Shown here: piece by piece, positions 36,920-46,178 of the stretch
How the letters are laid out: every line of letters begins with the position of its first letter
Position numbering within the stretch: the first letter of the stretch is position 1
DNA from: Carnobacterium inhibens subsp. inhibens DSM 13024
GTDB lineage: Bacteria; Bacillota; Bacilli; Lactobacillales; Carnobacteriaceae
Length of the DNA: 64,000 bases
Assembly: GCF_000746825.1 (NCBI RefSeq)
Contig: NZ_JQIV01000006.1
Coordinates: 930,001 to 994,000 of the forward strand
Direction: 5' to 3'
Program-made: the position numbers and the translations under genes
The notes under the pieces: generated by a model
What the model was told of the DNA's origin: nothing
Seen by the model: only the letters and a program-made list of their open reading frames with translations
Database searches by the model: none

Positions 36920-37043
36920 ATCATCCCATCCTTTAAGGTTACTATCTATAATTTTATTATGCAAAACTTTCTAACTTTGTACAAGAAAAATGGTATACTT
37001 TTAAAGAATAGTGCGAACAATTAACTGAAGGAGGCTTATTCAT

Positions 37044-37778
37044 TTGAAACAGTACCAGACCCTTTTATTTGATGTTGATGATACCTTACTTGATTTTAAA
37101 GCAGCTGAAAGCTACGCTTTACAAGAATTGTTTAAAGAACATGATGTTGCATTAACAGATGACATTAAGCAGTTCTACCAAAAAATGAACCAACAATTAT
37201 GGACTTCTTTTGAAAAAGGAGAAATCAAACGGGAAGAATTGTTACATACACGTTTTTCTACTTTATTTCAAAAACTTGGCCTAACATTAAATGGGATTCA
37301 TTTAGATAACTTGTACAGACAATACTTAGAACAAAGTGCTGTCTTGATTGACGGGGCAGAACAACTGCTTCAAAAGTTGGCCAACTATTATGATCTTTAT
37401 GTGGTAACGAATGGGGTTGCTCGTACCCAAATCATCCGTCTAAACAACTCAGGCCTGACCACTTATTTCAAAGACATCTTCATTTCTGAAGAAATTGGCT
37501 ATCAAAAACCCAAGAAAGAATTCTTTCATCGTGTTTTTGAAAAAATCCCTCAAATCACAGCTGATAAGACCTTGATCATAGGCGATTCCTTGACTTCCGA
37601 TATCCAAGGAGGAATCAATGCTGGAATTGATACGTGTTGGTTTAATCCCAATGGTTCTATAAATGGAACACACCCTACAACTTATGAAATTCATCAACTT
37701 CAATTATTAGAAGATATGCTCTTATCTCCTACAGTTACCGCGAGGGAAATTGAACAACATTCTACCGTTACTCTTTAA
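37044..37778 (+). CDS. yjjG: YjjG family noncanonical pyrimidine nucleotidase (HAD)
   Basis: A 244-residue HAD-superfamily phosphatase. Motif I DVDDTLL at residues 10-16 holds the nucleophilic Asp, motif II lies in VVTNG, motif III Lys in GYQKPKKEFF and motif IV in IIGDSLTSDIQGG. The arrangement and length match YjjG/YfnB, house-cleaning nucleotidases that remove modified pyrimidine nucleotides. It starts at TTG with GGAGG nine bases upstream. Confidence 0.9.
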   Translation: MKQYQTLLFDVDDTLLDFKAAESYALQELFKEHDVALTDDIKQFYQKMNQQLWTSFEKGEIKREELLHTRFSTLFQKLGLTLNGIHLDNLYRQYLEQSAVLIDGAEQLLQKLANYYDLYVVTNGVARTQIIRLNNSGLTTYFKDIFISEEIGYQKPKKEFFHRVFEKIPQITADKTLIIGDSLTSDIQGGINAGIDTCWFNPNGSINGTHPTTYEIHQLQLLEDMLLSPTVTAREIEQHSTVTL

Positions 37779-37784
37779 GTACGC

Positions 37785-37822
37785 AAAAAAGGATTTGAGT
37801 CTTTTAACTCTAATCCTTTTTA
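37785..37822 (+). terminator. terminator of yjjG
   Basis: AAAAAAGGATTTGAGT pairs with ACTCTAATCCTTTTT with one mismatch around a six-base loop. Confidence 0.8.
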
Positions 37823-37924
37823 TCTGTGTTGCTGTTTATTTCAGAATTTTTTCCAGCAAGAATTCACTATTTTTTTCTTTTAATTGACCTATACCAATTT
37901 TAAAATCGTTGATTTAACAACGTT

Positions 37925-37938
37925 TTCGAACGGTTTCA
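37925..37938 (+). promoter_or_regulatory. cre-like box upstream of the FAD-linked oxidase
   Basis: TTCGAACGGTTTCA fits TGNAANCGNTNNCA at 8 of 10 fixed positions. It lies about 100 bases before the start codon, near a possible promoter (TTGCTT, 18 bases, TACACT). Confidence 0.35.
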
Positions 37939-38036
37939 TTCCATAATTTCATTGCTTTTGCTATCCGTTAAGTGCTACACTAATGAACGTAAGAAACTAA
38001 AAACTTATCCATTTTATATAAAAAGGAGATTTTTTC

Positions 38037-39401
38037 ATGTTATTAAAAGAGATCATTACCGACTCAAATCGCATTTTTCAAGGTGAAGAAGTGCCCGAAA
38101 AATACTTATTCGATGAATATGTAGGACATGCAAAAAGCGTTTATGGTGTTGCATTGCCTAAAACAAAAGCCGAAGTCGTTGCATTAGTAAAATTTGCTAA
38201 TCAAGAAAATTTATCCATTATTGCTCGTGGCGCAGGCACAGGTTTATCTGGAGCAACTGCTCCTGTTCAAAATGAATTAATTATTGATTTACATCTAATG
38301 AACCAAATTATTGATTTAGATTTAGAAACAATGACTTTGACAGTTGAACCAGGCGTATTACTTCATGAGATTCAAGAGTATGTAGAAAGTAAAGGCTTCT
38401 TCTACCCACCTGATCCAGGTTCTAAAAATTCTTCTATCGGTGGAAATATTGCTACAAATGCTGGTGGTATGCGAGCTGTTAAATACGGTGTAACAAGAGA
38501 TTATGTACGTCAATTAGATGTTGTCTTAGCCACTGGTGAAGAATTAACTTTAGGCAGCGTCAACATCAAAAATAGTTCTGGTTATGATTTGAAAGATCTA
38601 TTTATTGGTTCTGAAGGAACTTTAGGTATTACTACTCAAATCAAATTAAAAGTGATTCCTTTACCAAAAGCTAGCCTATCATTAGTTCTTGCTTTTCCAA
38701 CACTTAAAGAATCAACAGATGCTGTATTAACTATTTTACAAAATGGAGTAGATCCAACAGCACTTGAATTTTTCGAAAGAGAAACCATCCAATTAAGTGA
38801 AAAAGAAAATGGTGTACTTTTCCCTAGTCAACTTGGTGAATCTTACCTTTTGATGACATTAGATGGCGATAATATGGAAGTTATCCAGCATCGGATTGAA
38901 TTATTAAAACAAAGCGTTCAACCTCATAATGTTCTAGAAATCATTAGTTTAGACACTCCTGAATTGGAAAAAACAGCCTGGTCATTACGTGATTCTCTAT
39001 TAACAGCTGTCGTAAATTACACAGAACAAGTAACCATGGATGAAACAGTTCCTATCAATCAACTTTCTACTCTATACCAATATACAAAGCAATTAGAAGC
39101 TGAAAGTGGATTAAGTATGATCAGTTTTGGACATGCTGGTGATGGAAATCTTCATACCTGTGTTGCGCGTGGATCAATCACGGATCAACAAGAATGGGAA
39201 ACAAAACGTGATGATGTTTTAACTAAAATGTATGGAAAAATCAAAGCATTAGGTGGTCTTCCCTCAGCAGAACATGGTATTGGAATTATCAAAAAACCTT
39301 ACCTTGCTAAAATGACGGATCCAAATTATCTAACTTATATGCGTAAAATCAAACAAGTTTTTGATCCGGATGGTCGCTTAAATCCAACAAAAGTAATGTA
39401 A
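38037..39401 (+). CDS. FAD-linked oxidase (GlcD/D-lactate dehydrogenase type)
   Basis: A 454-residue flavoprotein of the VAO family. The FAD-binding half has RGAGTGLSGATAP near residue 63 and PPDPGSKNSSIGGNIATNAGG near 120; the C-terminal half shows the metal- and substrate-site FGHAGDGNLHTC and SAEHGIGIIKK. These fit GlcD, the catalytic subunit of glycolate oxidase, and the related soluble D-lactate dehydrogenases. No glcE or glcF follows, so a stand-alone D-2-hydroxyacid dehydrogenase is more likely. AAAGGAG precedes the ATG. Confidence 0.9.
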   Translation: MLLKEIITDSNRIFQGEEVPEKYLFDEYVGHAKSVYGVALPKTKAEVVALVKFANQENLSIIARGAGTGLSGATAPVQNELIIDLHLMNQIIDLDLETMTLTVEPGVLLHEIQEYVESKGFFYPPDPGSKNSSIGGNIATNAGGMRAVKYGVTRDYVRQLDVVLATGEELTLGSVNIKNSSGYDLKDLFIGSEGTLGITTQIKLKVIPLPKASLSLVLAFPTLKESTDAVLTILQNGVDPTALEFFERETIQLSEKENGVLFPSQLGESYLLMTLDGDNMEVIQHRIELLKQSVQPHNVLEIISLDTPELEKTAWSLRDSLLTAVVNYTEQVTMDETVPINQLSTLYQYTKQLEAESGLSMISFGHAGDGNLHTCVARGSITDQQEWETKRDDVLTKMYGKIKALGGLPSAEHGIGIIKKPYLAKMTDPNYLTYMRKIKQVFDPDGRLNPTKVM

Positions 39402-39438
39402 TACCTCACTTTATTGATACCATTTTTACCATAAAAAT

Positions 39439-39483
39439 AAAAGAAGACCAACCTCGTAACTTTTCGAGGTTGGTCTTCTTTTA
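39439..39483. terminator. bidirectional terminator
   Basis: An 18-base perfect stem, AAAAGAAGACCAACCTCG and its complement, with an eight-base loop; the right arm touches the gcvPB stop codon. Confidence 0.93.
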
Positions 39484-40947
39484 TTCTACTTCTTTCGTAT
39501 ACTTAACAATCAATTGTCTTGCAGCTTTTACTTCATCTAATCGTTTTACAAAAGTTGTATGAGGAGCATTAAGAACTATTTCTGGTGTCTCTACTACTTC
39601 TTTGGCAATTTGGATCAACGCATCAGCAAAAGCATCAAGTGTTTCTTTTGTTTCCGTATCTGTTGGCTCAATCATTAAGGCTTCCTCCACGATCAGTGGG
39701 AAATAAACAGTTGGTGCATAATAACCAAAATCTAAGATCCGCTTTGCAATACTGGTTGTGGGTACCCCTAATTTTTTCTGTCTAGAGCCTGATAAAACAA
39801 ATTCATGCTTGCTGTATTGAGTATACGGTGTTTCAAAATACGGTTCTAATTTCTTTCTTAAGTAATTAGCATGTATTACGGCACTCTCAGAGGCTTGACG
39901 GAGCCCTTTTGGACCCATTGTTCGAATGTAAGTGTACGCACGAACGTTTACGCCAAAATTACCGTAGTAACCCTTAACACGCCCAATGGAATCTGGGAAG
40001 GCTGTATTCAATACGTAACTGCCTTCTTGTTTTTCAATTCTTGGAATCGGCAAATAAGGAATCAAAAATTCTTTTACGCCTACTGGTCCTGAACCCGGCC
40101 CTCCGCCACCATGTGGTGTGCTAAAAGATTTATGTAGATTCAAATGAACAATATCGAATCCCATTTTACCCGGCGTTGTTTGACCTAAAATAGCGTTTAA
40201 GTTAGCTCCATCATAGTAAACAAGTCCACCGGATTGATGTACGATTTCAGCCATTTCCACAATATCTTTTTCAAAAATACCTAATGTGTTTGGATTCGTC
40301 AACATCAATCCTGCAGTATCCGGCCCAACTTTTTCTTTTAAGGCTGTTAAATCAACTGTTCCATTGGCATTAGATGGAATTTCAACTACATCAAAACCGG
40401 CTGCATGTGCACTAGCAGGATTAGTTCCATGAGCAGAATCAGGTACTAATACTTTTGTTCTAGTGGATCTATCGCCATTTTTGGTATGATAAGCTTTCAT
40501 CATCATTAAACCGGTCCATTCCCCTTGAGCTCCAGCAGCTGGTTGCAAAGTAATTGCATCCATCCCGGATATAACTTGAAGATCTTCCTGTAATTCATAC
40601 AGTAATTGAAACGCTCCTTGAACTGTTTCAATCGGTTGAAATGGGTGAATCGCTGCAAACCCATCATAACGAGCAACGTCTTCATTGATTTTAGGATTAT
40701 ACTTCATCGTACAAGAGCCTAATGGATAAAATCCATTATCGACACCAAAATTTTTGCTAGATAAAGAAGTATAATGACGCATCAATTGCGGTTCAGATAC
40801 TTCTGGCAATTCAGCTGGTTCTTTGCGAATCAAGTGTTGTGAAAACTTATCCGTTAAATCAATTGAGGGAACGTCACTTTCAGGAAGTGAATATGCTGTA
40901 CGTCCTGGTTGACTTATTTCAAAAATCAATTCATTGTATTCAGTCAT
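39481..40947 (-). CDS. gcvPB: glycine dehydrogenase (decarboxylating) subunit 2
   Basis: A 488-residue subunit of the split P-protein. The pyridoxal-phosphate lysine is in [19 protein letters not shown] near residue 272, and [11 protein letters not shown] is near 76. With GcvPA it decarboxylates glycine and passes the aminomethyl group to the lipoyl arm of GcvH. Its ATG overlaps the gcvPA stop as ATGA, giving coupled translation. It is the last gene of the operon. Confidence 0.97.
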   Translation of the reverse strand: MTEYNELIFEISQPGRTAYSLPESDVPSIDLTDKFSQHLIRKEPAELPEVSEPQLMRHYTSLSSKNFGVDNGFYPLGSCTMKYNPKINEDVARYDGFAAIHPFQPIETVQGAFQLLYELQEDLQVISGMDAITLQPAAGAQGEWTGLMMMKAYHTKNGDRSTRTKVLVPDSAHGTNPASAHAAGFDVVEIPSNANGTVDLTALKEKVGPDTAGLMLTNPNTLGIFEKDIVEMAEIVHQSGGLVYYDGANLNAILGQTTPGKMGFDIVHLNLHKSFSTPHGGGGPGSGPVGVKEFLIPYLPIPRIEKQEGSYVLNTAFPDSIGRVKGYYGNFGVNVRAYTYIRTMGPKGLRQASESAVIHANYLRKKLEPYFETPYTQYSKHEFVLSGSRQKKLGVPTTSIAKRILDFGYYAPTVYFPLIVEEALMIEPTDTETKETLDAFADALIQIAKEVVETPEIVLNAPHTTFVKRLDEVKAARQLIVKYTKEVE

Positions 40948-42290
40948 TTATCCAGTCCCTCCATTACCTCAATAAAGTGCTCAATTTCTTCTTTGGTTCG
41001 TTGTTCAGTAACCGCAATTAACATGGTATTTTCAAATCCATAATCGGGTTCTAGATCATAACCACCGATATAGCCTTTTTTCAGCAACTGCTGGTTGATC
41101 TTGCTTACAGGTTGATGCAATTGCACAACAAACTCATTGAAAAAAGGAGCTTTATTGGTTACGACAAACCCTTTTTCTTCCAATTGTTTAGCCATATAAT
41201 CTGCTTTTTCAATATTAAGCTGAGCCATATTTTGCAACCCTTCTTTGCCTAAAGCAGACATAAAAACAGAGGATGCTAGTGCATTTAAAGCTTGATTAGA
41301 ACTCATATAAGAAGTCGCTTTTTCACGACGAATGTGTTGCTCTCGAGCTTGTAACGTTAATACAAAACCTCTTTTACCTTCAGTATCAGTGGTTTGTCCT
41401 ACAATACGGCCAGGAATTTTTCGGATATATTTTTTCTTGACTGCAAAATAACCACAATGTGGACCGCCAAAATTCATTGCTAATCCCAATGGTTGCATAT
41501 CACCTACTACAATATCCGCTCCTAAATTACCAGGAGACTCCAATAATGCTAAAGCTAAAGGATTGGCCATTACAATAAGCAATGCTTTTTGTGTTGCAGC
41601 AAGTTCTTTAATGGCTGCTAAATCCTCAACCGAACCTAAAAAGTTAGGGTACTGGATAATAACAGCTGCTGTTTCGTTGTCTAGCTGTTCTTCTAACAAT
41701 GTTAAATTAGTACTGTCATTTGTTAGATCAATTTCTACTAATTGATACTCTTGTCCATTTGCAACTGTTTGAACGACTTGTCTTCCTTGAGGATGGACGG
41801 CTTTAGAAATCAAAATTTTAGAACGCTTTGTTGCTCCTACAGCTAAAGTAGCTGCTTCACCAAGCGAAGTAAACCCATCATACAAAGAAGAGTTTGCCGC
41901 ATCCATTCCTGTCAATTCACACACCATGGATTGAAATTCAAACAATGCCTGAAGCTCTCCTTGACTAGCTTCTGCTTGATAAGGCGTATAAGCCGTATAA
42001 AACTCTGAACGAGAGATGACATGATCTACTACACTTGGAATATAATGATCGTATGTACCAGCTCCTAAAAAGAAAGAATACTCATGGGCCGTCTTATTTT
42101 TTACTGCTAACTGTCTCATTTTTTTTGTCAATGCTGATTCATGTATAGCTTGAGGAATAGGTAAATCTTCGGTTAACCTTATCTCTGCTGGGATATCTGA
42201 AAACAATTCATCAACTGAATCGATTCCCATAGCTTCTAACATATCTAATTGGTCTTGCTCCGTATCGGGAAGGTATCTGAATTCGTTCAA
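40944..42290 (-). CDS. gcvPA: glycine dehydrogenase (decarboxylating) subunit 1
   Basis: A 448-residue subunit of the split P-protein, fold type I like GcvPB but without the cofactor lysine. It begins [14 protein letters not shown] at TTG 42288-42290, with AGGAGG nine bases upstream inside the end of gcvH; another TTG at 42311 lacks such a site. Typical stretches are [16 protein letters not shown] and [12 protein letters not shown]. It acts with GcvPB and GcvH in the cytoplasm. Confidence 0.97.
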   Translation of the reverse strand: MNEFRYLPDTEQDQLDMLEAMGIDSVDELFSDIPAEIRLTEDLPIPQAIHESALTKKMRQLAVKNKTAHEYSFFLGAGTYDHYIPSVVDHVISRSEFYTAYTPYQAEASQGELQALFEFQSMVCELTGMDAANSSLYDGFTSLGEAATLAVGATKRSKILISKAVHPQGRQVVQTVANGQEYQLVEIDLTNDSTNLTLLEEQLDNETAAVIIQYPNFLGSVEDLAAIKELAATQKALLIVMANPLALALLESPGNLGADIVVGDMQPLGLAMNFGGPHCGYFAVKKKYIRKIPGRIVGQTTDTEGKRGFVLTLQAREQHIRREKATSYMSSNQALNALASSVFMSALGKEGLQNMAQLNIEKADYMAKQLEEKGFVVTNKAPFFNEFVVQLHQPVSKINQQLLKKGYIGGYDLEPDYGFENTMLIAVTEQRTKEEIEHFIEVMEGLDK

Positions 42291-42294
42291 TCGC

Positions 42295-42693
42295 TTATGC
42301 CTCCTCTTCAACTGTCAATTCTGCAACATAAGCTTGATAACTTTCTTCATTTAATAATCCTTCTAGTTCTACTGAATTTTCTAACTGAATCTCAGCAAAC
42401 CAGCCTTCTTCATAAGGAGATTCATTGACCAACTCAGGTCCATCTTCTAATTCTGTATTAACAGCAATAATTATTCCTGTAACCGGTGCAAAAATTTCAG
42501 AAGCTGATTTAATGGACTCCACTGTTCCCATTTCACTTCCAATCGAAACTTCTGCATCCATTTCAGGAACTTCTACGTATACGACATCCCCCAGCTGTTT
42601 AACAGCATAATCTGTAATTCCTACTCGTACTGCATTTTCTCCTAATGGCAATATCCACTCGTGTTCTTTACTATATAATCTATCCTCTGTCAT
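42295..42693 (-). CDS. gcvH: glycine cleavage system H protein
   Basis: A 132-residue lipoyl carrier. The lipoylated lysine is K62 in VESIKSASE. The protein shuttles the aminomethyl group between P and T proteins and may also store or relay lipoate to other enzymes. The ATG follows GAGGAG by nine bases. It lies 34 bases after gcvT and four bases before gcvPA. Confidence 0.97.
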   Translation of the reverse strand: MTEDRLYSKEHEWILPLGENAVRVGITDYAVKQLGDVVYVEVPEMDAEVSIGSEMGTVESIKSASEIFAPVTGIIIAVNTELEDGPELVNESPYEEGWFAEIQLENSVELEGLLNEESYQAYVAELTVEEEA

Positions 42694-42727
42694 TGTTAAA
42701 CACTCCTCATCTTTAATGTATTAAGTT

Positions 42728-43852
42728 TTATTTTTTCTTTTTATAAAAGGGCAGGGCCACGATTTCAGCCTCTACTAACTTATTGCGTATCTCGATTTTC
42801 ACAGTTTTTCCTATCTCAGTCTCTTTCGAAGACAAAAGAGCCAAAGCAATACTATTTCCTAGCGTTGGTGATTTTGTTCCCGAAGTAACAACTCCGATTT
42901 TTGATCCAGTTTCATCAAAAACAGAATATCCATGACGCGGGATTCCTTTTCCAATTAACTGAATGCCTTTGATTTTTTTATCGACGCCGTCTTTCAATTG
43001 ATTTTCTAAGGCTGTTTTACCAATAAATTCAGCTTCTTTTTTAGTTTTAACCGCAAAACCAATACCACCTTGAAGAGGTGTGATCTCATCTGAAAGTTCA
43101 TTTCCATATAAAGAAAGACTGGCTTCTAGACGCAACGTATCACGGGCACCTAAACCACAAGGCTGTAACTTTTCTTCTTTGCCTTTTTCAAGCAAGGTAT
43201 TCCATAATTTTTCCGTTTCTTTTGCTTTTACATATAATTCAAAACCATCTTCACCAGTATACCCTGTTCTTGAAATAAGGACTGAAGAAAAACCTTTTAA
43301 AGTAATCTGTTGAGAAAAATGAAAAGACTTCAGTTTACTTAAGTTATCATCTGTTAGTTTTTGTAAAATCTGTTCTGCATAAGGACCTTGAAGAGCCAAT
43401 AAACCAATATCGTTTGATTTATTTTCCAAAACAACATCTTCCATTTTATGCTCATTCATCCATTGAAAGACTTTATCACTATTTGAAGCATTTGGTGTCA
43501 CTAAATATTCTTGATCCTTTAATTTAAAGATAATCAAATCATCAATGGTCCCACCATTTTCATAGACCATAGCGTTGTATTGAGCTTGGCCAATAGTGAC
43601 TTTTGAAATATCATTTGTTAATACATAATCTAAAAATTTCCCAGCATTTTTTCCGCTTACAACAATCTCTCCCATGTGAGAAACATCAAATAAACCAGCG
43701 TTCATACGTACGCCTTTATGCTCTTCTGCTATACTTGAAAACTGAATTGGTAAAGCCCATCCTCCAAAATCCATTAGTTTAACAGTATTCTTTTTATAAT
43801 AACCGAACAAAGGTGTTTGTTTTAATTCATTATCCAATTTTGCATCCCTCAT
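42728..43852 (-). CDS. gcvT: glycine cleavage system T protein (aminomethyltransferase)
   Basis: First gene of the operon, 374 residues. Folate-binding motifs are DFGGWALPIQF near residue 28, FDVSHMGEIVVSG and GTIDDLIIFK. It releases ammonia and forms methylenetetrahydrofolate. Start ATG 43850-43852 follows AGGAA closely; a TTG five codons downstream (after GAGGG) is a possible alternative. The 260-base upstream spacer shows none of the glycine-riboswitch consensus. The partner L-protein (lipoamide dehydrogenase) is not in the operon. Confidence 0.97.
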   Translation of the reverse strand: MRDAKLDNELKQTPLFGYYKKNTVKLMDFGGWALPIQFSSIAEEHKGVRMNAGLFDVSHMGEIVVSGKNAGKFLDYVLTNDISKVTIGQAQYNAMVYENGGTIDDLIIFKLKDQEYLVTPNASNSDKVFQWMNEHKMEDVVLENKSNDIGLLALQGPYAEQILQKLTDDNLSKLKSFHFSQQITLKGFSSVLISRTGYTGEDGFELYVKAKETEKLWNTLLEKGKEEKLQPCGLGARDTLRLEASLSLYGNELSDEITPLQGGIGFAVKTKKEAEFIGKTALENQLKDGVDKKIKGIQLIGKGIPRHGYSVFDETGSKIGVVTSGTKSPTLGNSIALALLSSKETEIGKTVKIEIRNKLVEAEIVALPFYKKKK

Positions 43853-44046
43853 TCTTTCCTATTTTAAAAGTAAAAACAACTTTATTGTCTTCTTTTTTTC
43901 GCTTAATCTATTTAGTTAAATTTAACATTTTACCCAACATTTTCATAGACAATAACTAACTTTATTGAAAAAATTTATTATCCTTCTACTCTTTTTCCTT
44001 TAAGCATAATAATTGATTTTTATCTTTGTTTCTTTTAAGCTTTCTA

Positions 44047-44075
44047 TTGAAAACGTTTGCGTTTGCTGATATAGT
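44047..44075 (+). promoter_or_regulatory. spx promoter overlapped by a cre-like box
   Basis: TTGAAA (44047-44052) and TATAGT (44070-44075) are exactly 17 bases apart. TGAAAACGTTTGCG (44048-44061) overlaps the -35 box and matches the cre consensus except at the last base and one weak position. Bound CcpA would be expected to block this promoter. Confidence 0.6.
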
Positions 44076-44113
44076 ATACTACTATTTAATAACCTTTAGA
44101 AGGAGGGTTTTAC

Positions 44114-44518
44114 ATGATTACATTGTATTCATCTGCTAGTTGCACTTCTTGTCGCAAAGCCAAATCATGGTTAGAAGAACATGACATTCCCTTTACTGAA
44201 AAAAATGTATTCACTGAAAAGATAACCGATGAAGAGCTGAAATCTATCTTACAACTGACTGAAAATGGAACAAAAGAAATCATTTCACAGCGTTCACAAG
44301 CATTTAGAGAGTTAGATCTTGATATAGAAGATATGTCTTTAGGAAAAGTTTTAAAGCTGATACAGCAGCATCCAGGAATTATGCGTCGTCCTATTCTTGT
44401 AGACGATAAAAGACTGTTAGTCGGCTATAATGAAGAAGATATTCGCTGCTTCTTACCTAGAGATATACGCAAATTAGAACTCTTAAAACTACATGATCAA
44501 TTACCGATTAACTTCTAA
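44114..44518 (+). CDS. spx: Spx-type transcriptional regulator
   Basis: A 134-residue ArsC-fold protein. The redox switch C10-T-S-C13 lies in SASCTSCRKAK, the RNA-polymerase alpha contact region follows and the RRPILVDDKRLLVGY motif closes the fold. Spx binds the alpha subunit and redirects transcription during thiol stress. Many Lactobacillales carry two or more copies; this one has an intact CxxC, so it should respond to oxidation. GGAGGG precedes the ATG. Confidence 0.95.
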   Translation: MITLYSSASCTSCRKAKSWLEEHDIPFTEKNVFTEKITDEELKSILQLTENGTKEIISQRSQAFRELDLDIEDMSLGKVLKLIQQHPGIMRRPILVDDKRLLVGYNEEDIRCFLPRDIRKLELLKLHDQLPINF

Positions 44519-44562
44519 TAATATTAATCATAAAAATAATTTTTTAGTCCTATTTTCTCTTT

Positions 44563-44656
44563 AGTGGGCAAGTCTACGAGTAAATTCGCAAAACTTGTCC
44601 ACTTTTGCTCGCCTTTTAGACAAACTTTTGGTTTTTTCGTTGCTGTTTGTCCAAAA
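44563..44656 (+). other. two successive hairpins downstream of spx
   Basis: Hairpin one pairs AGTGGGCAAGT (44563-44573) with ACTTGTCCACT (one G-U), followed by TTTT. Hairpin two pairs TTTTAGACAAAC (44614-44625) with GTTTGTCCAAAA (one mismatch). The first probably ends spx transcripts; the second has no clear T-run. Confidence 0.5.
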
Positions 44657-44692
44657 GAGAGTTACAAAAATTTTATAGTTGCTTCTACATAT

Positions 44693-44730
44693 AAAAAAAC
44701 TCCTCTCCACTATTTAAAGTGAAAAGAAGT
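44693..44730 (-). terminator. terminator of the flavoprotein reductase gene
   Basis: On the minus strand ACTTCTTTTCACT pairs with AGTGGAGAGGAGT using three G-U pairs, followed by seven T. The plus-strand version would contain mismatches, so it is one-directional. Confidence 0.85.
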
Positions 44731-44738
44731 CTTTTTTT

Positions 44739-46061
44739 TTACATATCAAATAATGTAGAAAAAATCTCAGACATAACAGGATGTGTCACGACTTGATCTC
44801 TCAAATAAGTGTAAGGGATATGATTGTCCATGGCCATCTTCACTTGATTCACCAATTCATGAGCTTGATCACCGAAAAGAGTGACTCCTAAAATCTCATC
44901 TGTTTCCTTATTTACAACAGCTTTATACAATCCTCTAGTATCATTAATAACATCTGAGCGAGTTGTTCCGCTAACGGGAGCAGTGTTGGTAATCACTTGG
45001 TACCCTTGCTCTTTTGCCTCTGCTTCGGTTAAACCAACTCGAGCAAATGACGGCTCTATAAAAATAGAATAAGGGATATGCTGGCGCTCTGAGCGTTTAC
45101 GATTGCCTTTGCCTAATACATAATCAGCAATTAACTTAGCATCATTAATCGTGATGTACGTAAATTGATAACCTCCCTTAATATCTCCTAAAGCAAAAAC
45201 ATGTTCAACAGCGGTTTCCAAATAATCATTCACTTCGATTCCGCCTTTTTCATCAACAACAATCTCTGTATTCTCCAAATTTAAATAAGCAGTATTGGGT
45301 TTGCGACCGGTAGCGACTAAAACAGCATCAAATAAAAATTCCTTATTGTCCTCTGTTTCAAGCTTAACTTGGTCTTTCTCATTTGAAACTTTATTCGCTC
45401 TTGCATTTAGCTGAATCGTGATCTCTTTGTCTTCCAGAACTTGTTGAACAGCTTCTGCTACTTCTCGCTCTTCTTTTGGCATGAATTGTTCGCCCGTTTC
45501 AAAAAGAGTGACCTTTGAACCAAACATTTCATAAATAGAAGCAAATTCTAACCCAATATTCCCTGCACCAATAATGCCTAAAGATTTAGGTACTTCAGGC
45601 AGTGACTGAAGTTCTGTACTATTGTAGATTCCTTTTGTTTCTTTTAATCCTTCAATTGGTGGATAATTACTTTCTGAACCAGTACCAATGAAAATATATT
45701 CTGCTTCAAGTTCTTCCGTTTGATCGCCTAAATCGACGATTATGACATGGTTTGATTTAAATGAACCTGTCCCAGTATACAAATCAACCTGTTCACTTTT
45801 TTGCATACTTGTAAATTCCGTATTTCGATTTCTTTGAGTTACCTCATTTTTGCGCTTTAATGCCGTAGCATAATCTATTTGTTCCCTTGCATCGTGTTCT
45901 AAGATCTTAGTAGGGATACAACCGATGTTGACACAAGAACCGCCATACATCAATTCATTTTTTTCAATCAATGCTACTTTCCATTTATTCGCTGTTAACT
46001 TAGTTGCTAAGGTACGAGCACCTTGACCAAATCCAATAATAATCGCATCATACTTTTTCAA
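44739..46061 (-). CDS. FAD-dependent pyridine nucleotide-disulfide oxidoreductase (RclA/MerA-like)
   Basis: A 440-residue class I flavoprotein reductase. It carries the FAD-binding IIIGFGQGARTLA, the redox disulfide in GGSCVNIGCIPTK, a second dinucleotide fold GIIGAGNIGLEFASIYE and a C-terminal dimer domain ending THPVMSEIFSTLFDM with the catalytic His. The short N-terminal linker and sequence pattern place it with RclA- or Hcp-like oxidoreductases more than lipoamide dehydrogenase, although a role as the missing glycine-cleavage L-protein cannot be ruled out. Nearness to spx suggests oxidative or thiol stress. Confidence 0.87.
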   Translation of the reverse strand: MKKYDAIIIGFGQGARTLATKLTANKWKVALIEKNELMYGGSCVNIGCIPTKILEHDAREQIDYATALKRKNEVTQRNRNTEFTSMQKSEQVDLYTGTGSFKSNHVIIVDLGDQTEELEAEYIFIGTGSESNYPPIEGLKETKGIYNSTELQSLPEVPKSLGIIGAGNIGLEFASIYEMFGSKVTLFETGEQFMPKEEREVAEAVQQVLEDKEITIQLNARANKVSNEKDQVKLETEDNKEFLFDAVLVATGRKPNTAYLNLENTEIVVDEKGGIEVNDYLETAVEHVFALGDIKGGYQFTYITINDAKLIADYVLGKGNRKRSERQHIPYSIFIEPSFARVGLTEAEAKEQGYQVITNTAPVSGTTRSDVINDTRGLYKAVVNKETDEILGVTLFGDQAHELVNQVKMAMDNHIPYTYLRDQVVTHPVMSEIFSTLFDM

Positions 46062-46178
46062 AATAACACCGTTCCTTTCTAAATTAAGTTGAAATCGTTT
46101 TTTCTAATACAAATTTAGTATACCATTTCAATGCTGCAAGAAAGAATGATTTGTTTATAAACTTTCTCTGCATTATCT

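Noticed and set aside
44739-46061. Lipoamide dehydrogenase completing the glycine cleavage operon
   Set aside because: The sequence pattern is closer to RclA/MerA-like reductases, and it lies outside the operon beyond spx; kept only as a possibility.
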